Positions 44,083 to 55,923 of a stretch of DNA of 64,000 nt are shown here, one piece after another. Both the position numbers and the translations under genes were made by a program. Every line of letters begins with the position of its first letter. Within the stretch, counting starts at the first letter, position 1. The stretch is from positions 132,501 to 196,500 of the forward strand of contig JACEEZ010020423.1 in assembly GCA_016584305.1 (NCBI GenBank). Direction: 5' to 3'. Below the pieces are notes generated by a model that did no database searches, had not been told where the DNA came from, and worked only from the letters and a program-made list of their open reading frames with translations. This DNA comes from Chionoecetes opilio. Its lineage: Eukaryota > Arthropoda > Malacostraca > Decapoda > Majidae.

Positions 44083-44563
44083 AGACCACCACCACCACCC
44101 ACCACCACCAAACCTCTACCACAACACCACCACCACCACCCTACCACCACACCACCACAACCACAACCACAACCACAACCACCACCACCAAACCACAACC
44201 ACAACCACAACCACCACCACAACAACAACAATACCACCACCACCACACACCACCCACCACAACCACACACCACCACCACAACCACCACCACCACAACACA
44301 CCACCAAAACCACCACCACCACCACCCCCTCTACCACAACCACCACCCACCACCACCACCACAACCACCTCTACCACAACCACCCTACCACAACCACCAC
44401 CACCACCACCACAACAAACCACCACCACCACACCACCACCACACACCACCACAACAACAATACCACCACCACCACCACCACCCACCACCTCTACCCCAAC
44501 CACCACCACCACCACCCCCACCCCACCATACCACAACAACAACAAAACCCACCACCACACAAC
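44083..44563. repeat. CCA/CAA trinucleotide-type satellite, about 480 bp
   Basis: An almost pure mixture of CCACCA, ACCACAACC and CTCTACCACAACC units. It explains the long apparent His/Thr/Pro or Val/Gly frames on either strand. Confidence 0.95.
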
Positions 44564-44911
44564 CCCTTTGATGATAATGACAGGGATTCAGATTAACGAC
44601 ATAAATAAGAGCGTGAACTGAGAAAGTAAACCTGTATGGGGAGCGGAGCGGCTCGAGCGCGCGGGATCCTCATGGTGTGACGTCACGGGCGATCTATCAG
44701 GCCTTGTCATCTCGGTGGCCACGGTGAAACAGGCTCCCCGCGACCACCACATTGCTGGAGTAGTGATGACGTCACTGACCTTGAGACGCGCGTTCCAGCC
44801 TCACATTATTCGGAGCTCCCAATTCTTTCTACGTGACTGCGGGAGTGGCGGGCTGACGTCACTGATCGCCACGCCCACGTAGACACGGACAGCAAAAACG
44901 TGTAGTGTGAA

Positions 44912-45340
44912 CCCCGCATATATATATAAGAGGTAATGAAGTGTACGACACGTTTACTCCCGGCAACGTCTGGAAAGTGCTTTGGCAGCGCTACAATCGT
45001 ATTTTGTGATGGCAAGCAGGGGCGGAGCTTAAAAGAGTAAAATTTTACACAAATGTTTCGCTACAAAATACGCCTATAATTAATGTATATTATTGGGTAT
45101 ATTATTATTTATATTATTGGGTAGTCTATATTATGTATATTATTGGGGTAAAACCGTAAAAGGTGATACTGGGGTAGGATGATGGAGCTTATGGGGTAGT
45201 TGCTTCCATTCTACAAAATTGCTTGTTGGTTTTGAATAAATAAGAGATACCATACTTTTTCAAAATACACACCCATAGATTTTTTACAAACATTTGCCAA
45301 ACAATTAAAATTATACCTTACAAATATTTACCTCGTTAAC
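44912..45340. other. No gene seen
   Basis: AT-rich spacer upstream of tRNA-Phe, with a short TATATTATTGGGTA repeat near 45085..45150. Confidence 0.6.
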
Positions 45341-45413
45341 GCCTAGATAGCTCAGTTGGGAGAGCGTTAGACTGAAGATCTAAAGGTCCCCGGTTCGATC
45401 CCGGGTCTGGGCA
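45341..45413 (+). tRNA. tRNA-Phe (anticodon GAA)
   Basis: 73 nt. Acceptor GCCTAGA pairs fully with TCTGGGC (one T-G wobble). The D arm is GCTC..GAGC, the anticodon stem TTAGA/TCTAA has loop CTGAAGA (anticodon GAA), and the T arm is CCCGG-TTCGATC-CCGGG. Discriminator A. A T run at 45419..45425 can serve as the pol III terminator. Confidence 0.93.
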
Positions 45414-45464
45414 AACTATTTTTTTAGTTCCTTATGAGTTCAGGGGTTGACTGTGAAGGGTACC

Positions 45465-45714
45465 TGGAACTGTCGCCGATAGGAATTCTCGCCGCCGTCG
45501 TCTAGTGTTCCAATTCTTGATATTACAGGACCCAATATATACATTTAATCAGGTTTTACCTGTGTTTCTGCATTCAGGGATGAAATACTATCATTAGCTT
45601 GATCAATTAGCTAGGTTAAGTTAGGTGCCAATGTCCAGGTTAGGTTAACATTTCCACGTCGGCGAGAGTTCTAGGTTGGTGTTTCGGCGAGAATTCCCAT
45701 CGGCGACAGTTCCA
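45465..45714. mobile_element. MITE family B, copy 1 (250 bp)
   Basis: TGGAACTGTCGCCGATAGGA and TCCCATCGGCGACAGTTCCA are inverted ends, continued by ATTCTCGCC/GGCGAGAAT. The inner part has GGTTAGGTTAAC. Confidence 0.8.
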
Positions 45715-46409
45715 TAAGCCCTGTGAAGGTATAGTTTTTAACTTCACTCATAGAATACCTATGAACACAGTTTGACAAACTATATTAAAAGTACACAACG
45801 GTCGTAACAACTACTACTTTCATGGAATCTAGTTACTAACATGACTCAGCATTTCAAAACCGTTTCATTGGTCATACATACACACAAAAAAATCCCATCC
45901 TTAATTCATAACTATTCGTGACAAGTATTTTACTAAAAGTCTGTGATTAACGTGATTTTACTGATATAATCTAGAGTTTAATTCTAACCAAAGTCCCAAG
46001 TGGAAAATACCACTTACGTACTACAGTATGAAATATGGAGGGGGCCAACGATTCTGCTTTTACATGTATTTAATTATGTTTAAGTTTTTTCTCCTTGCTT
46101 CCAAGCCAAGGATGAAACCTTTATACGTATGGTGACCTAGCAAAGCTCTGCTAAGTAAAGCTGGGAAGATGTGATTATTGTTCCCTATGATTATAAACAT
46201 GAAGAGATTATGATTAAGACCTAATACTGTGGATAGGTATGGCACGTTTTTATCGTGCTTGCATTTAAAATAAGTTAATTTTGATACATAGATAAATAAC
46301 ACTCGTATTAAATATTGTGTGCAACTAATTCAACCTCAAAACCAAAGCACAATAGACGTAATCCCTTTCCATTAAAAACAAATCTACCACAACTTTACAT
46401 TTTGGCATG
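45715..46409. other. No gene seen
   Basis: AT-rich spacer between MITE copy 1 and tRNA-Gly. Confidence 0.6.
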
Positions 46410-46481
46410 GCGATGGTGGTATAGTGGTGAGCATAGCTGCCTTCCAAGCAGTTGACCCGGGTTCGATTCCCGGCCATCGCA
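46410..46481 (+). tRNA. tRNA-Gly (anticodon TCC)
   Basis: 72 nt. Acceptor GCGATGG/CCATCGC is perfect. The A box is TGGTATAGTGGTGAG and the anticodon loop CTTCCAA (TCC). The T arm is CCCGGG-TTCGATT-CCCGG in standard form. Discriminator A. TTTT follows at 46489..46492. Confidence 0.93.
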
Positions 46482-46554
46482 ACGAATGTTTTACTTCCGG
46501 AACCTGATCAAACTCAATTATTTAGTTCGAAAACAAACAGGTATAATGGGTTTA

Positions 46555-46851
46555 TGGAACTGTCTCCGATAGGAACTCCCGCCGAAACGCCAACCGAGAA
46601 CTCTCACCGACAGTGGAACACTCGTCGACGTGGAAATTTTAGGCGAGTTCCACTGGTAAAAGCCCCCCCCCCCCTTCTCTCTCTTTAATTAACCTAACCT
46701 AGACATTGGTCAATTGCCCAACATGACCTAACCACATAACCTGACTCAAGATCAAGAACTAGAACTGTCGCCAGAAATAGGAACACTCACCGACGTGAAA
46801 AAATGGAACACCCGCCAACGTCGGCCAGAATTCCTATCGGCGACAGTTCCA
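46555..46851. mobile_element. MITE family B, copy 2 (297 bp)
   Basis: TGGAACTGTCTCCGATAGGA and TTCCTATCGGCGACAGTTCC are inverted ends. The inner TTAATTAACCTAACCTAGAC corresponds to the TTAGG-like part of copy 1. A single end of the family lies at 26433. Confidence 0.8.
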
Positions 46852-47071
46852 GGTACCGTATAATGTAATGGGCAACTACACTGAATTTTATGATCCCGTT
46901 AGAGCCTGTGAATCTCACTCAAATATACATATTTCGCGGACTTTATAGCTAATTTTTTGTACATGCTTCTATATAGTTTTTTCAAATCAAAAGATTATTC
47001 AAATTAATTTAACAAATGTAACATTGGTGTCTAGGATGCATAGAAACTGAAAATATATGCGTCTACAAAAG
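46852..47071. other. No gene seen
   Basis: Short AT-rich spacer. Confidence 0.6.
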
Positions 47072-48199
47072 TAATGGACCCGTTTACTCTACTTGAGGTA
47101 AGGATTGATTTGACATCTTCAAGCCTCATATAGTTGGGCAGTGATGTTGATTTTTCTATGTGAACAGTATTTTTGATGATACAGCCAAATTTAAGTACAG
47201 GAAAATGTATACGCTCTAAAACAAACTGGCGCCTTTGTTGTGACGTCACTAGCTTAGACAACAGAGCAAAACAGCTGTGGAAGCGGCCGCTACATTATGT
47301 ACTACATACAATACACCAACTTGCATTACCCCTACTACCGCAAGATGACCAGTAATCCTCCTTCAAGTGATGTAGTTAGTATTCACTGTGTTTGTGAATA
47401 TGTAAGTTGTAGTTTATAAGGAAAAAGTGGATAGACAGAGATAAGTGGCCCGTGACACCTGACAAGTGTGACTTCTGGGATCGGCATTCCTTATGGGAGC
47501 TTAAATGAACCTGAAATGACATGTAAAGCTAGACAGATAGACGAACTCATAGAGGAACAGGTAGAAATGTATGGTTTTCCTTCCCACATAAGCAAAACAT
47601 ACACCCTTCGTAAACTCAAACTCACCCTACAACCTTTACAAACCCATACATTTCTACCTGTTCCTCTATGAGTTCGTCTACCCGGGTCTAGCTGTACATG
47701 TCATTGAAAGGTTCATTTAAGCTCCCTAAAAGGGAAAATGCCGATCCCAGAAGTCATCACTTGTCTGGTGTCACGGCGCCACTTATCTCTGTCTGTCCAT
47801 TTTTCCTTATAAACAAAAATTACATATTCACAAACACAGTGAATACCTACTACATCACTTGAAGGAGGATTACTGGTCATCTTGGGGTAGTAGGGGTAAT
47901 GCAAGTTAGTAAGGTTAGTTGGGTTTAGTAAAAAAAACTATAATTTGCGGTTTGCTGAGCCAAAACAAGCCGATCAGCTGATCAGGCGAGATCTGAGTCT
48001 GCAGTTACTACGCCCACAAAACAACCCCACAGCGCTTCCGCCGTGTTGTGATATTTTGGCCCCAAAAAGGCCATATATTTTTATTTATGGTGCATTTCTC
48101 AGCAAAAAGAATATGAGTACAGTGATATGTAGCCTATATTGCACCCCAAAACTTTATAATACTCCGTTTTTTTAGGTTGTGAGTAAAACGGGTCCATTA
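47072..48199. mobile_element. Foldback element: TAATGGACCCG ends with a large central palindrome
   Basis: The outer inverted ends are TAATGGACCCGTTTACTC and GAGTAAAACGGGTCCATTA. The central arms 47318..47580 and 47644..47907 are inverted copies (TTGCATTACCCCTACTACC, GATGACCAGTAATCCTCC, AGGAAAAAGTGGA, GAACTCATAGAGGAACAGG) at roughly 90 percent by eye, with a 63-bp loop. No coding sequence. Confidence 0.8.
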
Positions 48200-48727
48200 T
48201 TTTCTTCATAAATTCAACTTGTACATACAATTCTTGATTCGGTAAAAGTCTCATTTAGTCAATATAGCATTATAACATGGTAGTAATTTAGAGCAATGCA
48301 TTAACGAACGCTTGCTACCATATTCTTTATTTGTTGCCAGAGCAGTGTACGGCAATTTTCGACATTGTACGACAGTTAAAATGTAAGGGGTCACAAGAAT
48401 AAGAAAAAGGTAACTTTCTCAGGGCGAGGAGTTGAGAGTGTAGCCATACACGGTGGTAGTGGAGGCGTGAACACTGCAGCAGCAAGTGTTCAATGGTTTC
48501 CTGGACGTTTCTGCGCCAGGGCTAGTTACATAGTTATAGTTACCTAGTAAACACAAGCGACTAAGCTTCGACAGTGAACGTCATTCGTGTTTACAGTATA
48601 AAAACATCGTACTTTGGCAGCCTCGGCAGCTGCGACAGTGTTTGTTTTAAATGTTGGATGGCGATATTATCCATGGTGTTAATCATGTTTTTTATAAAAT
48701 AAGAAATCATACTACCCTTGTGCACAC
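48200..48727. other. No gene seen
   Basis: AT-rich sequence without recognisable features. Confidence 0.6.
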
Positions 48728-49345
48728 AATCTTCTTTTTTTTTTTTTTTTTTACATCACAAGGAACTGGCCAAGGGCACAACAAAAATGGGTAACACAAA
48801 GCCCGCCTAGTTGCCAGTCCCTATAAGAAGACAGTAAGAGAATAAAATAAAAACAGAAGGGTAGGCCAATTTAGTTCGGGAGGTGTCTTTGTTTACTCTT
48901 CTTTTTGAAAAGATTTAAGTCATAGGAAATTGGAAAAATAGAAACAGGAAGAGAGTTCCAGAGTTTACCAGTGAAAAGGGATGAAAGAGTAAAGATACTG
49001 ATTAACTCTTGCATTAGGAAGATGGGCGGGAAAAGGGATGAGAATGAGTAGAAAGTCTTGTACAGCGAGGCCGCGGGAGTGGGGGAGGCATGCAGTTTTG
49101 CAGTTCAGAAGAACAGTGAGCATGAACATAAACGGTAGAAGAGAGCAAGAGAAGCAACATTGCGGCGGTGATTTAAAGATTGAAGACAGTCAGTCAGAGG
49201 AAGGAGTTGATGAGACGAAAAGCTTTTGACTCAACCCTGTTTAGGAGAAACTGTATGGTGGATCCTCCCCAAACATGTTGAGAAATACTCCATACATGGG
49301 CGGATAAGGCCCCTGTAGAGAGCAAGCAATTGGGAGGGAGAAAAA
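48728..49345 (-). pseudogene. 5'-truncated LINE 3' end with poly(A) tail
   Basis: On the minus strand, shifting frames give IRPCMEYFSTCLG-like, VKSFSSHQLLPLTDCLQSLN, HRRNVASLALFYR, NARVNQYLYSFIPFTGKLWN and SLPVSIFPISYDLN, followed by a 3' UTR and a run of about 19 A. 'P.MEY...W', 'HRR..ASL.LFYR' and 'F.G..WN.LP' are the C-terminal blocks of a LINE family common in decapods (recognition from memory). Internal indels have shifted the frame several times. Confidence 0.7.
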
Positions 49346-49737
49346 AAAGGACGCAGACGCCACAGCGGCGTCTATAATCTATAATCTTTCAGCATCAATG
49401 GAGAAATTTTTTCACCCAAACATTTTGGCGTAATAGTTCCTTAAAGCTGTCTGAACATACATGAGTAGATCATACTTTAAAATACTATTTCTTCTAACCA
49501 ATGTTCATGGTATGGACATGAGTATATCAAAACCATTGGTTTTATTAGTGAAAACCTGATTTTCAACATAAGAACACTAATTAAGATTGCCTTATTTTCG
49601 TTAAATTAACATCAAATATTGGTCGTTAGCACCCAGTTGTCCGCAAGTTGTTTATCTAATCAAGATTTATGGACATTTGGAACGGGATCTTAATATTCAG
49701 TGTAGTTGCCCATTGCAAAATCAAAAAGAATAATTAA
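49346..49737. other. No gene seen
   Basis: AT-rich; a short inverted repeat AGACGCC/GGCGTCT is present near 49351..49372. Confidence 0.6.
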
Positions 49738-49900
49738 AAGCCCGTCCACATCTTCACGACTCTCGACGGCGACCATTCACGACTTGCTGAGTCATGCTGT
49801 GGTCGGCACTGGTCGTCATGTGGGTCGGCGTCAGGCCCAGACAGTCGTTGTCGGGTCGTGGGAGTCGTGAAGGGGCGCGAGGGTGGTCCCGACTGTGTGA
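49738..49900. mobile_element. Second copy of the MITE end seen at 40735
   Basis: GCCCGTCCACATCTTCACGA then the internal mirrored GTCGTGAAGGGGCGCG near 49868 gives a short element with inverted CACGAC/GTCGTG ends. Confidence 0.4.
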
Positions 49901-49913
49901 TGCATTTTCTATA

Positions 49914-50020
49914 CCAGTGGTTCTTAACCTGGGGTAGCTGTACCACCTTAGCTGTGTGGTAGCTGTACGAAACCTTACACTTGGGGGTACGAGACATGCT
50001 GACCGATAACACTGGTCGAC
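49914..50020. mobile_element. Short hAT-like MITE
   Basis: CCAGTGGTTCTTAACCTGGG and the mirrored end ACACTGG, a terminal sequence style widespread in hAT MITEs. The ends match over few bases. Confidence 0.35.
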
Positions 50021-50397
50021 AAAAAAAAATCGAAGATATGGTTCTGGACTAAATGAAGCTGATTATAGGTAAATCGACCCTGCTGAACTCGAATCTAATG
50101 TTCAATTAACTGTATCACGTCCAGTTTTTGATAACCAGACGCAATTCATGAAAAAATATGGGTAAAATCAGCAGAAATAGGTTTCACCAATGTTTTCATT
50201 TTAAACTCTTAATCTTTTCTTTTCTCACGCCTATTTAGGGCAGTGCAGTGTTTTTGAGTCAGTGTGGTTTGTGCAGTGAGCAGGGGAGGGTGTGCGCGCT
50301 GCGTATTGACGAGGGGTTAGCAGGCTGTGTAGTACATTTTTACCTACTGATCGTACAGCTATTGACATATGTTTAAACATTTTATTTTTCTTTGCAG

Positions 50398-52148
50398 ATA
50401 TGATGTGTTTGATTTAGTGGAGTCTAATTTTAGTTGGTTTACCGTATATAGTACCTTGTACCGGGCTGTGATGGAGCGCCGTAACTGTGTGAATGCATCG
50501 GACAGTTTTTGTTACATATGTGGAATTTTTACCCCTGACAGTCTGAAGAAACCTCTTACAAAGAATGTTAAAGCAGCTTATCTGCATTACTTCAAGTGCC
50601 GTATAGGTGATCAAGATAAGAAGTGGGCCCCTCACGTAGCATGCAACCCCTGTGTGAACCACTTGAATGAATGGATGCGTGGCAAACGTCCATCAGGCAT
50701 GGCATTCGGCATCCCAATGGTTTGGCGTGAACAAAAGGATCACAGTACTGACTGCTACTTCTGCCTCACTAACATCAAAGGATATTCAGTAAAAACGCGA
50801 GCTAAAATCAGGTATTCTGACGTACCTTCTGCCATCAGGCCTGTGCCACATGGTCCTGATCTCCCAGTTCCAAATGTTCCAATTGCAAGTGCTATAAGTG
50901 AATCAGATTCGAACGAGGAGGATAATCCCATGGATACAGACTTTCAAGAAATGGCAGACAACAGAGAGCCCAAATTCATCAGTCAGGAAATGCTACATGA
51001 CCTTGCTAGGAACCTAGATCTACCCAAGGAGAAAAGTGAAGTCCTTGGATCTCGTCTCAAGGAATGGAATTTGCTACAAGAAGGAGTTCTCATCACCACG
51101 TTTCGTCGTAGACATAAAGAACTTTCAAGCTTCTTCAAGATGGAACACAAGCTCTGTTACTGCTTTGATGTTGACACACTCATGGAACAACTTTATGAGT
51201 CTCACACTTATGATAAGAGTGAGTGGCGGCTGTTCATAGATTCAGGAAAAAACACGCCAAAGGCCGTTCTTCTGCATAAAGGAAATAAGCTTCCGAGTAT
51301 TCCAATTGCGCATGGCCATGAAATGAGTGAAACTTATGAAACTAAGAAGACTTTGTTATCTGCTGTTAAATATGAAGAACATCAGTGGAATCTGTGTGGG
51401 GACCTGAAGGTAATCTCCTTGCTTCTAGGACTCCAGTTAGGTTACACTAAGCACATGTGTTTTCTTTGTTTGTGGGACTCTAGAGCGGACAGCAAACATT
51501 ACAAACAAATGGAATGGCCAGCACGACCGAAAGACTCACCTGGCAGGTTCAACTGTATGTACAAACCTCTTGTTGACAGTGAAAAGGTGTACTTACCTCC
51601 ATTGCATCTGAAACTTGGGTTAATGAAAATTTTTGTGAAGGCCATGGATCAAAATGGTGCTGGCTTTCAGTATTTGCTAGCAAAGTTTGAACGCACTGTA
51701 TCTGAAGCCAAAGTAAAGGCAGGTGTTTTCAATGGCCCTCAAATTCGTCAACTACTCAATGATGATGACTTTGTAAAGAGCCTAACTGCCCTGGAAAAAG
51801 CTGCTTGGAAGAGCTTTTTGGCTGTTATAAAGAACTACCTAGGTAATGTTCGAGCATCGAATTATGAGGAACTTGTAAATGACATGTTGAAGAGTTACCA
51901 TGCGCTTGGGGCTCGGATGTCACTCAAAATCCACTTTTTCCATTCACATCTTGATTTCTTCCCAACGAATCTTGGCGCGGTCAGCGATGAGCAGGGGGAA
52001 CGTTTCCACCAACCAGGACATTGCCACCATGGAAACCCGATACCAAGGACGAATCAGTCCCAACATGATAGGGGACTATTGCTGGACGCTACAACGTGAA
52101 AGTAGCTGCTCCTACAAACGAAAGAGCAAACTACAGAAACACTTCTGA
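50398..52148 (+). CDS. Uncharacterised arthropod CxxC-rich protein, near-intact, one 4-bp duplication near the C-terminus
   Basis: An acceptor-like TTTTTCTTTGCAG (to 50397) precedes the exon. The likely start is ATG 50471 (MERRNCVNASDSFCYICG). An upstream in-frame Met at 50369 lies before the acceptor and is less likely. The frame then runs 514 normal codons. Visible Cys pairs are C14/C17, C58/C61 and C95/C98 with C43 between, then an acidic linker (about 150..185), and a conserved-looking half with LCGDLKVISLLLGLQLGYTK, HMCFLCLWDSRA, LPPLHLKLGLMKIFVKAMDQ, SLKIHFFHSHLDFFPTNLG and DEQGERFHQ. Similar proteins occur in many copies in arthropod genomes, often unnamed ('cc8L18.2-like' in some annotations, from memory). 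Their function is unknown; I infer a mobile or domesticated element. A duplicated ACCA (52008..52015) shifts the frame after FHQ; the correct frame continues DIATMETRYQGRISPN to 52148. Confidence 0.75.
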
Positions 52149-53819
52149 TGTACTATGGAGCAGGGTGAGTACTTTTGTGTGTTAGGTATAGTTTTGATCA
52201 TATGTATATTTAATACCAATTTGAGATCTTGACTGTTCTTCTGAAGAACAGTCTAGATCTGACTGTTCTTCAAACTAGCGCATCTTTCTCTCAAAAAAAA
52301 CCTCGAAGTTGTGTTCAAAAATACAGATATATATATATATATATAAATTACTTATATGATATATATGGATATTCATATATATCAATTATTATATATATAT
52401 ATGGATAGTCAACATTTACTGTGATTTTGGCCTATTTTCGGATTATTCCAGATGCGGGCCACATTTTCGGATATATTTGGAACATAATTTAAGTATTATT
52501 TATTTGCCAGATATTTACATTAGGTCTAATAAAGCGCAGCACTTACCAGAATTTAAATTACGAGTAATTAATATTAACGTGTAGGGGGATTGCTTTCGTT
52601 AATAAGAAATTTTACCCAAAACGATATAATTATAATTTAGCTATAAACATTGTAATGCCGATATTCAACAAGTAAAGTGCTAGGTAAAGCAATGCCTATT
52701 TTTATATTCATGCGTAAAAATGCTTCCACCCACGCACTACAATGAACTTGAACCATTTTGGCTGTTCGACAGTGTATTCGCCTATAGACAGTGAAATAGT
52801 GTTGCCAACACAACGCAGTTTTCTATTTTTTCATGGGTAAATAATTCCTACTGCGTTTGTACTATAAGACCCTTCTGTTGCTGTTTTTCGTTACATTAAT
52901 ATAGTAGCTAATTTTCTCGCATGTTTTTTAAGAAAATGGGATAATTAATCGTAGAATAAGCATTGCAAATGATTCACAGCACGCCCACTATCCTGATATA
53001 TAGTATAGGGCCAGAATATACAACTTTTCCTACACAGAGAGAACTTTCTTGATTTATACATATATATAAATGCAACTGACGAATACCAGCAAAGTATATA
53101 AGAAACATTAATGTTTACCACAGTGTGTTGATGTCTGAGTTAAAGTGTCGTTGAGTTACGACACTTTATATAGACTACCACACGTGGGCTAATCCCAAGC
53201 ACCCCGTCCCTCCCTTGGTAGCCTCCCGTGCGTTTGTACGTCTGGCAGCGTATCTTCCTGATACAGTTTTCGAAGATTATTATATACATATGCTATGGCA
53301 CTTGGATCCGTAACTTTCTTGCAGTCATACTTCACTTGAACAACAATACTGATGTACCTCATATTTATCACGTTCTTAATAATTATGTATACGACATAAA
53401 CGAGTACTACAGATATTCATTCATATATACGAAAATTGTGATTAACATGGAGATTAAAGTGTATGGGATATGTATGAGAGTAATTCATACTATGAAAGTA
53501 ACTTCATTACTGAGAGGGGCTCTTATGTGGAGTAAACGAAAAAATCGATTTACGAAAAGATTAATAGTCACCCATGTTGCCCGCACGAGAAAACGGAAAA
53601 AATGTAAACATATTAGTACATGGGACCTCTGGCCTCTGCGTCTATGGGCCTATTCAATGTTATATTTATAAGGAGGCTGGAATTCTGTATTTATAATTAA
53701 TAATTAATTTATTAGCATCCTCATTGATGAAGGACCCTACCCATAACTACGTCACGGTTTGTTTACATCGGTGCATTGTGGGGGATAAGTCGGGGTCGCC
53801 GCGGGTGGACCTACGAAGG
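52149..53819. other. No gene seen; palindrome and AT repeats
   Basis: A possible splice donor GCAGG|GTGAGT at 52161..52171 follows the CxxC gene stop. 52224..52260 is a near-perfect palindrome (AGATCTTGACTGTTCTTC, T, mirror image). 52325..52405 is TA-rich microsatellite. The rest is AT-rich without recognisable coding sequence. Confidence 0.55.
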
Positions 53820-54226
53820 GAAAACTACGGCGATGGAGGAATTTCGAGTTATTTTGCGCGAAATTGATATTCCAGGTGCTATATTGCTGTGCTCTGTTCT
53901 CGCTGACAACACTATAGAGAAGACCTGAGGTAATGGCTGATGTGCAGAGGCTTCTAAACCAAGAAAAGAGTCACAACAGAGCCTCGTCAAAAGGTAAGCA
54001 AGTGGTAGGTACGTACTGTGTCCCTACCACTTGCTTACTGCTTAATGAGACTCTGCTATGACTGTTTTCCTGGTTTAGAAGCCTCTGCACATCAACCATC
54101 ACCTCAGGTCTTCTCTATGTTGTCAGCGAGAACAGCACGGAAATATAGCACCTGGAATATCAATTTCGTCCAAAACAGCTCGAAATTTTTTCATCGTCGT
54201 AGTCTTCTCTTTTTAGGTTGTACATA
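53820..54226. repeat. Head-to-head inverted duplication of a transposon-like exon
   Basis: The left arm 53820..54010 and right arm 54025..54226 are inverted copies (AATTTCGAG, GAAATTGATATTCCAGGTGC, GAGAAGACCTGAGGT, ATGTGCAGAGGCTTCTAAAC, GTAAGCAAGTGGTA). The left arm carries ATG 53833, MEEFRVILREIDIPGAILL, and the other frame gives DLR.WLMCRG..TRK, reminiscent of a SAP-like 'RWL.CRG.KT.G' motif. It ends at the donor AAAG|GTAAGC (53993). A third, truncated copy in the opposite orientation to the right arm lies at 57280..57440. Confidence 0.7.
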
Positions 54227-54693
54227 CATATTCATGGTTATGAGTATTAAAATACCTGATTAATTGAGTTCCTTTTTTTTGTCTTTCCTAAGAATAATTA
54301 GTGGTATACATCATGGTTTAAGTGTTACTTGACGAACCAATGCAATAAGAGAAAAATTGAAGTTAAAATCAGGTTCCCAGTTTACTAACCATTAGTCATA
54401 CAAGTTTGAATAGGTATAGACATATATAGGAATGTATGTATCTATTTATATGTATGCTACTATTTAGGTTCTGATATGTTAAAATTTGCGGGGAATAGTG
54501 TTGAAGTCGATGCATGAAGGCAGTGGAAATAATAAGCATTCTCCTAGAAGCACTTATATATCACTGTAGTTTTGAGATGTGCCACTTGTGCAGTGAACAG
54601 TTCAGATGTAGGTATTGCATGCAGTCTGAATGAACAGTTCAGGTACCCCACATACAATAATGATGGTTAAATTGTTAACTTATGTTCTATTAG

Positions 54694-55190
54694 AGGCCTC
54701 TTCCATTTGCGACATTTCAAGAACCAGTTCACGGAACCCAAGAGTTCAGGCGTTCCATTTGCGCACGAAAACCTGGGTCCGAGGCAAAGCGCGTAGTGAC
54801 TGCAAAACCCGTGAATTTTCTTTCATCACTTATTTTGGGTACCTGGGTAGAGTTCCAGTTCACAAACAGTCGTGGGCTATTGTCATCGAGGTTTCCGCAA
54901 TCCGAGTGGAATGTATAACGGCATAGAGGCTCATGGCATTGGGGGGCTGAGCCTGGTCCGGGCATCTAAAACGTGAATTTCCACTTCATAGAACAGCATA
55001 AGCAATGGTCGCTTGGCCTATTGTTTTTCCGTAAGGTTTGTTCCGCTATGCCACAGTCGGAGATCTCAGTACGGCATATAGGCATACTTGCTGTGAGCTG
55101 ACCCATGCTTCCCGCTCTTAAACGTGATATATCCTCTTCACTATACACTCAGCTGTTATCTCTCTTTCTTTTCCTCCTTTTCTCTCTCTC

Positions 55191-55246
<56 letters not shown>

Positions 55247-55469
55247 GTTATCTCTCGTTATCTCTCTCTCGTTATCTCTCTCTCTCTCTCTCTCTCGTTT
55301 CCTCTATCTCTCTCTCTCTCTCTCTCTCTCCTCTCCTCTCTCTCTCCTCTTCTCTCTTCTCTCTCTCTCTCTCTCTTCGTTATCTCTCTCGTTATTTCTC
55401 TCTCTCGTTATCTCTCTCTCTCTCTCTTGTTATACCTCTCGTTATTTCTCTCGTTATTTCTCTCGTTAT

Positions 55470-55543
<74 letters not shown>

Positions 55544-55681
55544 TCCTCTTTCTCGTTATCTCTCTCTGTTTATCTCTCTCTCTCTCTCTCTCTCTCGTTA
55601 TCTCCCTCTCGGTATCTCTCCTCTCTCTCTCTCTCTCTCGTTATCTCTTGTTATCTCTCTCTCTCTCTCTCTCTCGTCTCT

Positions 55682-55730
<49 letters not shown>

Positions 55731-55920
55731 CTCTCTCTCTCTCTCGTTATCTCTCTCTCTCTCTCTCTCTTAAATTGCCTCGCCAGCTGAGTATGTTTGT
55801 AAACAAAAAACGGGGTTTTTGCGTTCCATTTGTGACACGCGAACCCAACCCTGAACCCAGAACCCAACCCTCAACTGAAAGAACTGGTTCATGCAGCTTG
55901 GGCACAAATGGAAGAGGCCT
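54694..55920. mobile_element. TIR element with 3-bp duplication TAG, containing a CT satellite
   Basis: AGGCCTCTTCCATTTGCG on the left and CAAATGGAAGAGGCCT on the right, with GAACCAGTTC/GAACTGGTTC also mirrored. TAG flanks both ends (54691..54693, 55921..55923). It is Harbinger-like by duplication length (inference). Confidence 0.65.
55147..55771. repeat. CT-rich satellite with CGTTAT interruptions
   Basis: Long CTCTCT runs punctuated by TCTCGTTATCTC about every 20 to 60 bp. It explains two long Leu/Ser frames here. Confidence 0.95.
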
Positions 55921-55923
55921 TAG

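Larger units (their letters stand above)
41774..44911 (+). mobile_element. THAP-type DNA transposon, 3.1 kb, with nested elements
   Basis: TTCACACTTCACGTTTTTGC on the left and GCAAAAACGTGTAGTGTGA on the right are inverted ends. Further inside, GTGACGTCAC, CAAGGCC or GGCCTTG and GAGGATCC or GGATCCTC are also mirrored over about 180 to 250 bp. It carries a THAP exon at 42077. Nested in it are a MITE (42499), a LINE fragment (42990) and a CCA repeat (44083). P-element or Kolobok relationship is possible; no target duplication was fixed. Confidence 0.6.

Noticed and set aside
43829..44596. 255-codon frame rich in His, Thr and Pro, and Gly/Val-rich frames opposite
   Set aside because: Products of the CCA/CAA satellite at 44083..44563; the first part is antisense to a LINE.
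53228..53671. 147-codon plus-strand frame
   Set aside because: No similarity to anything recognised; AT-rich and without a convincing start or splice context.
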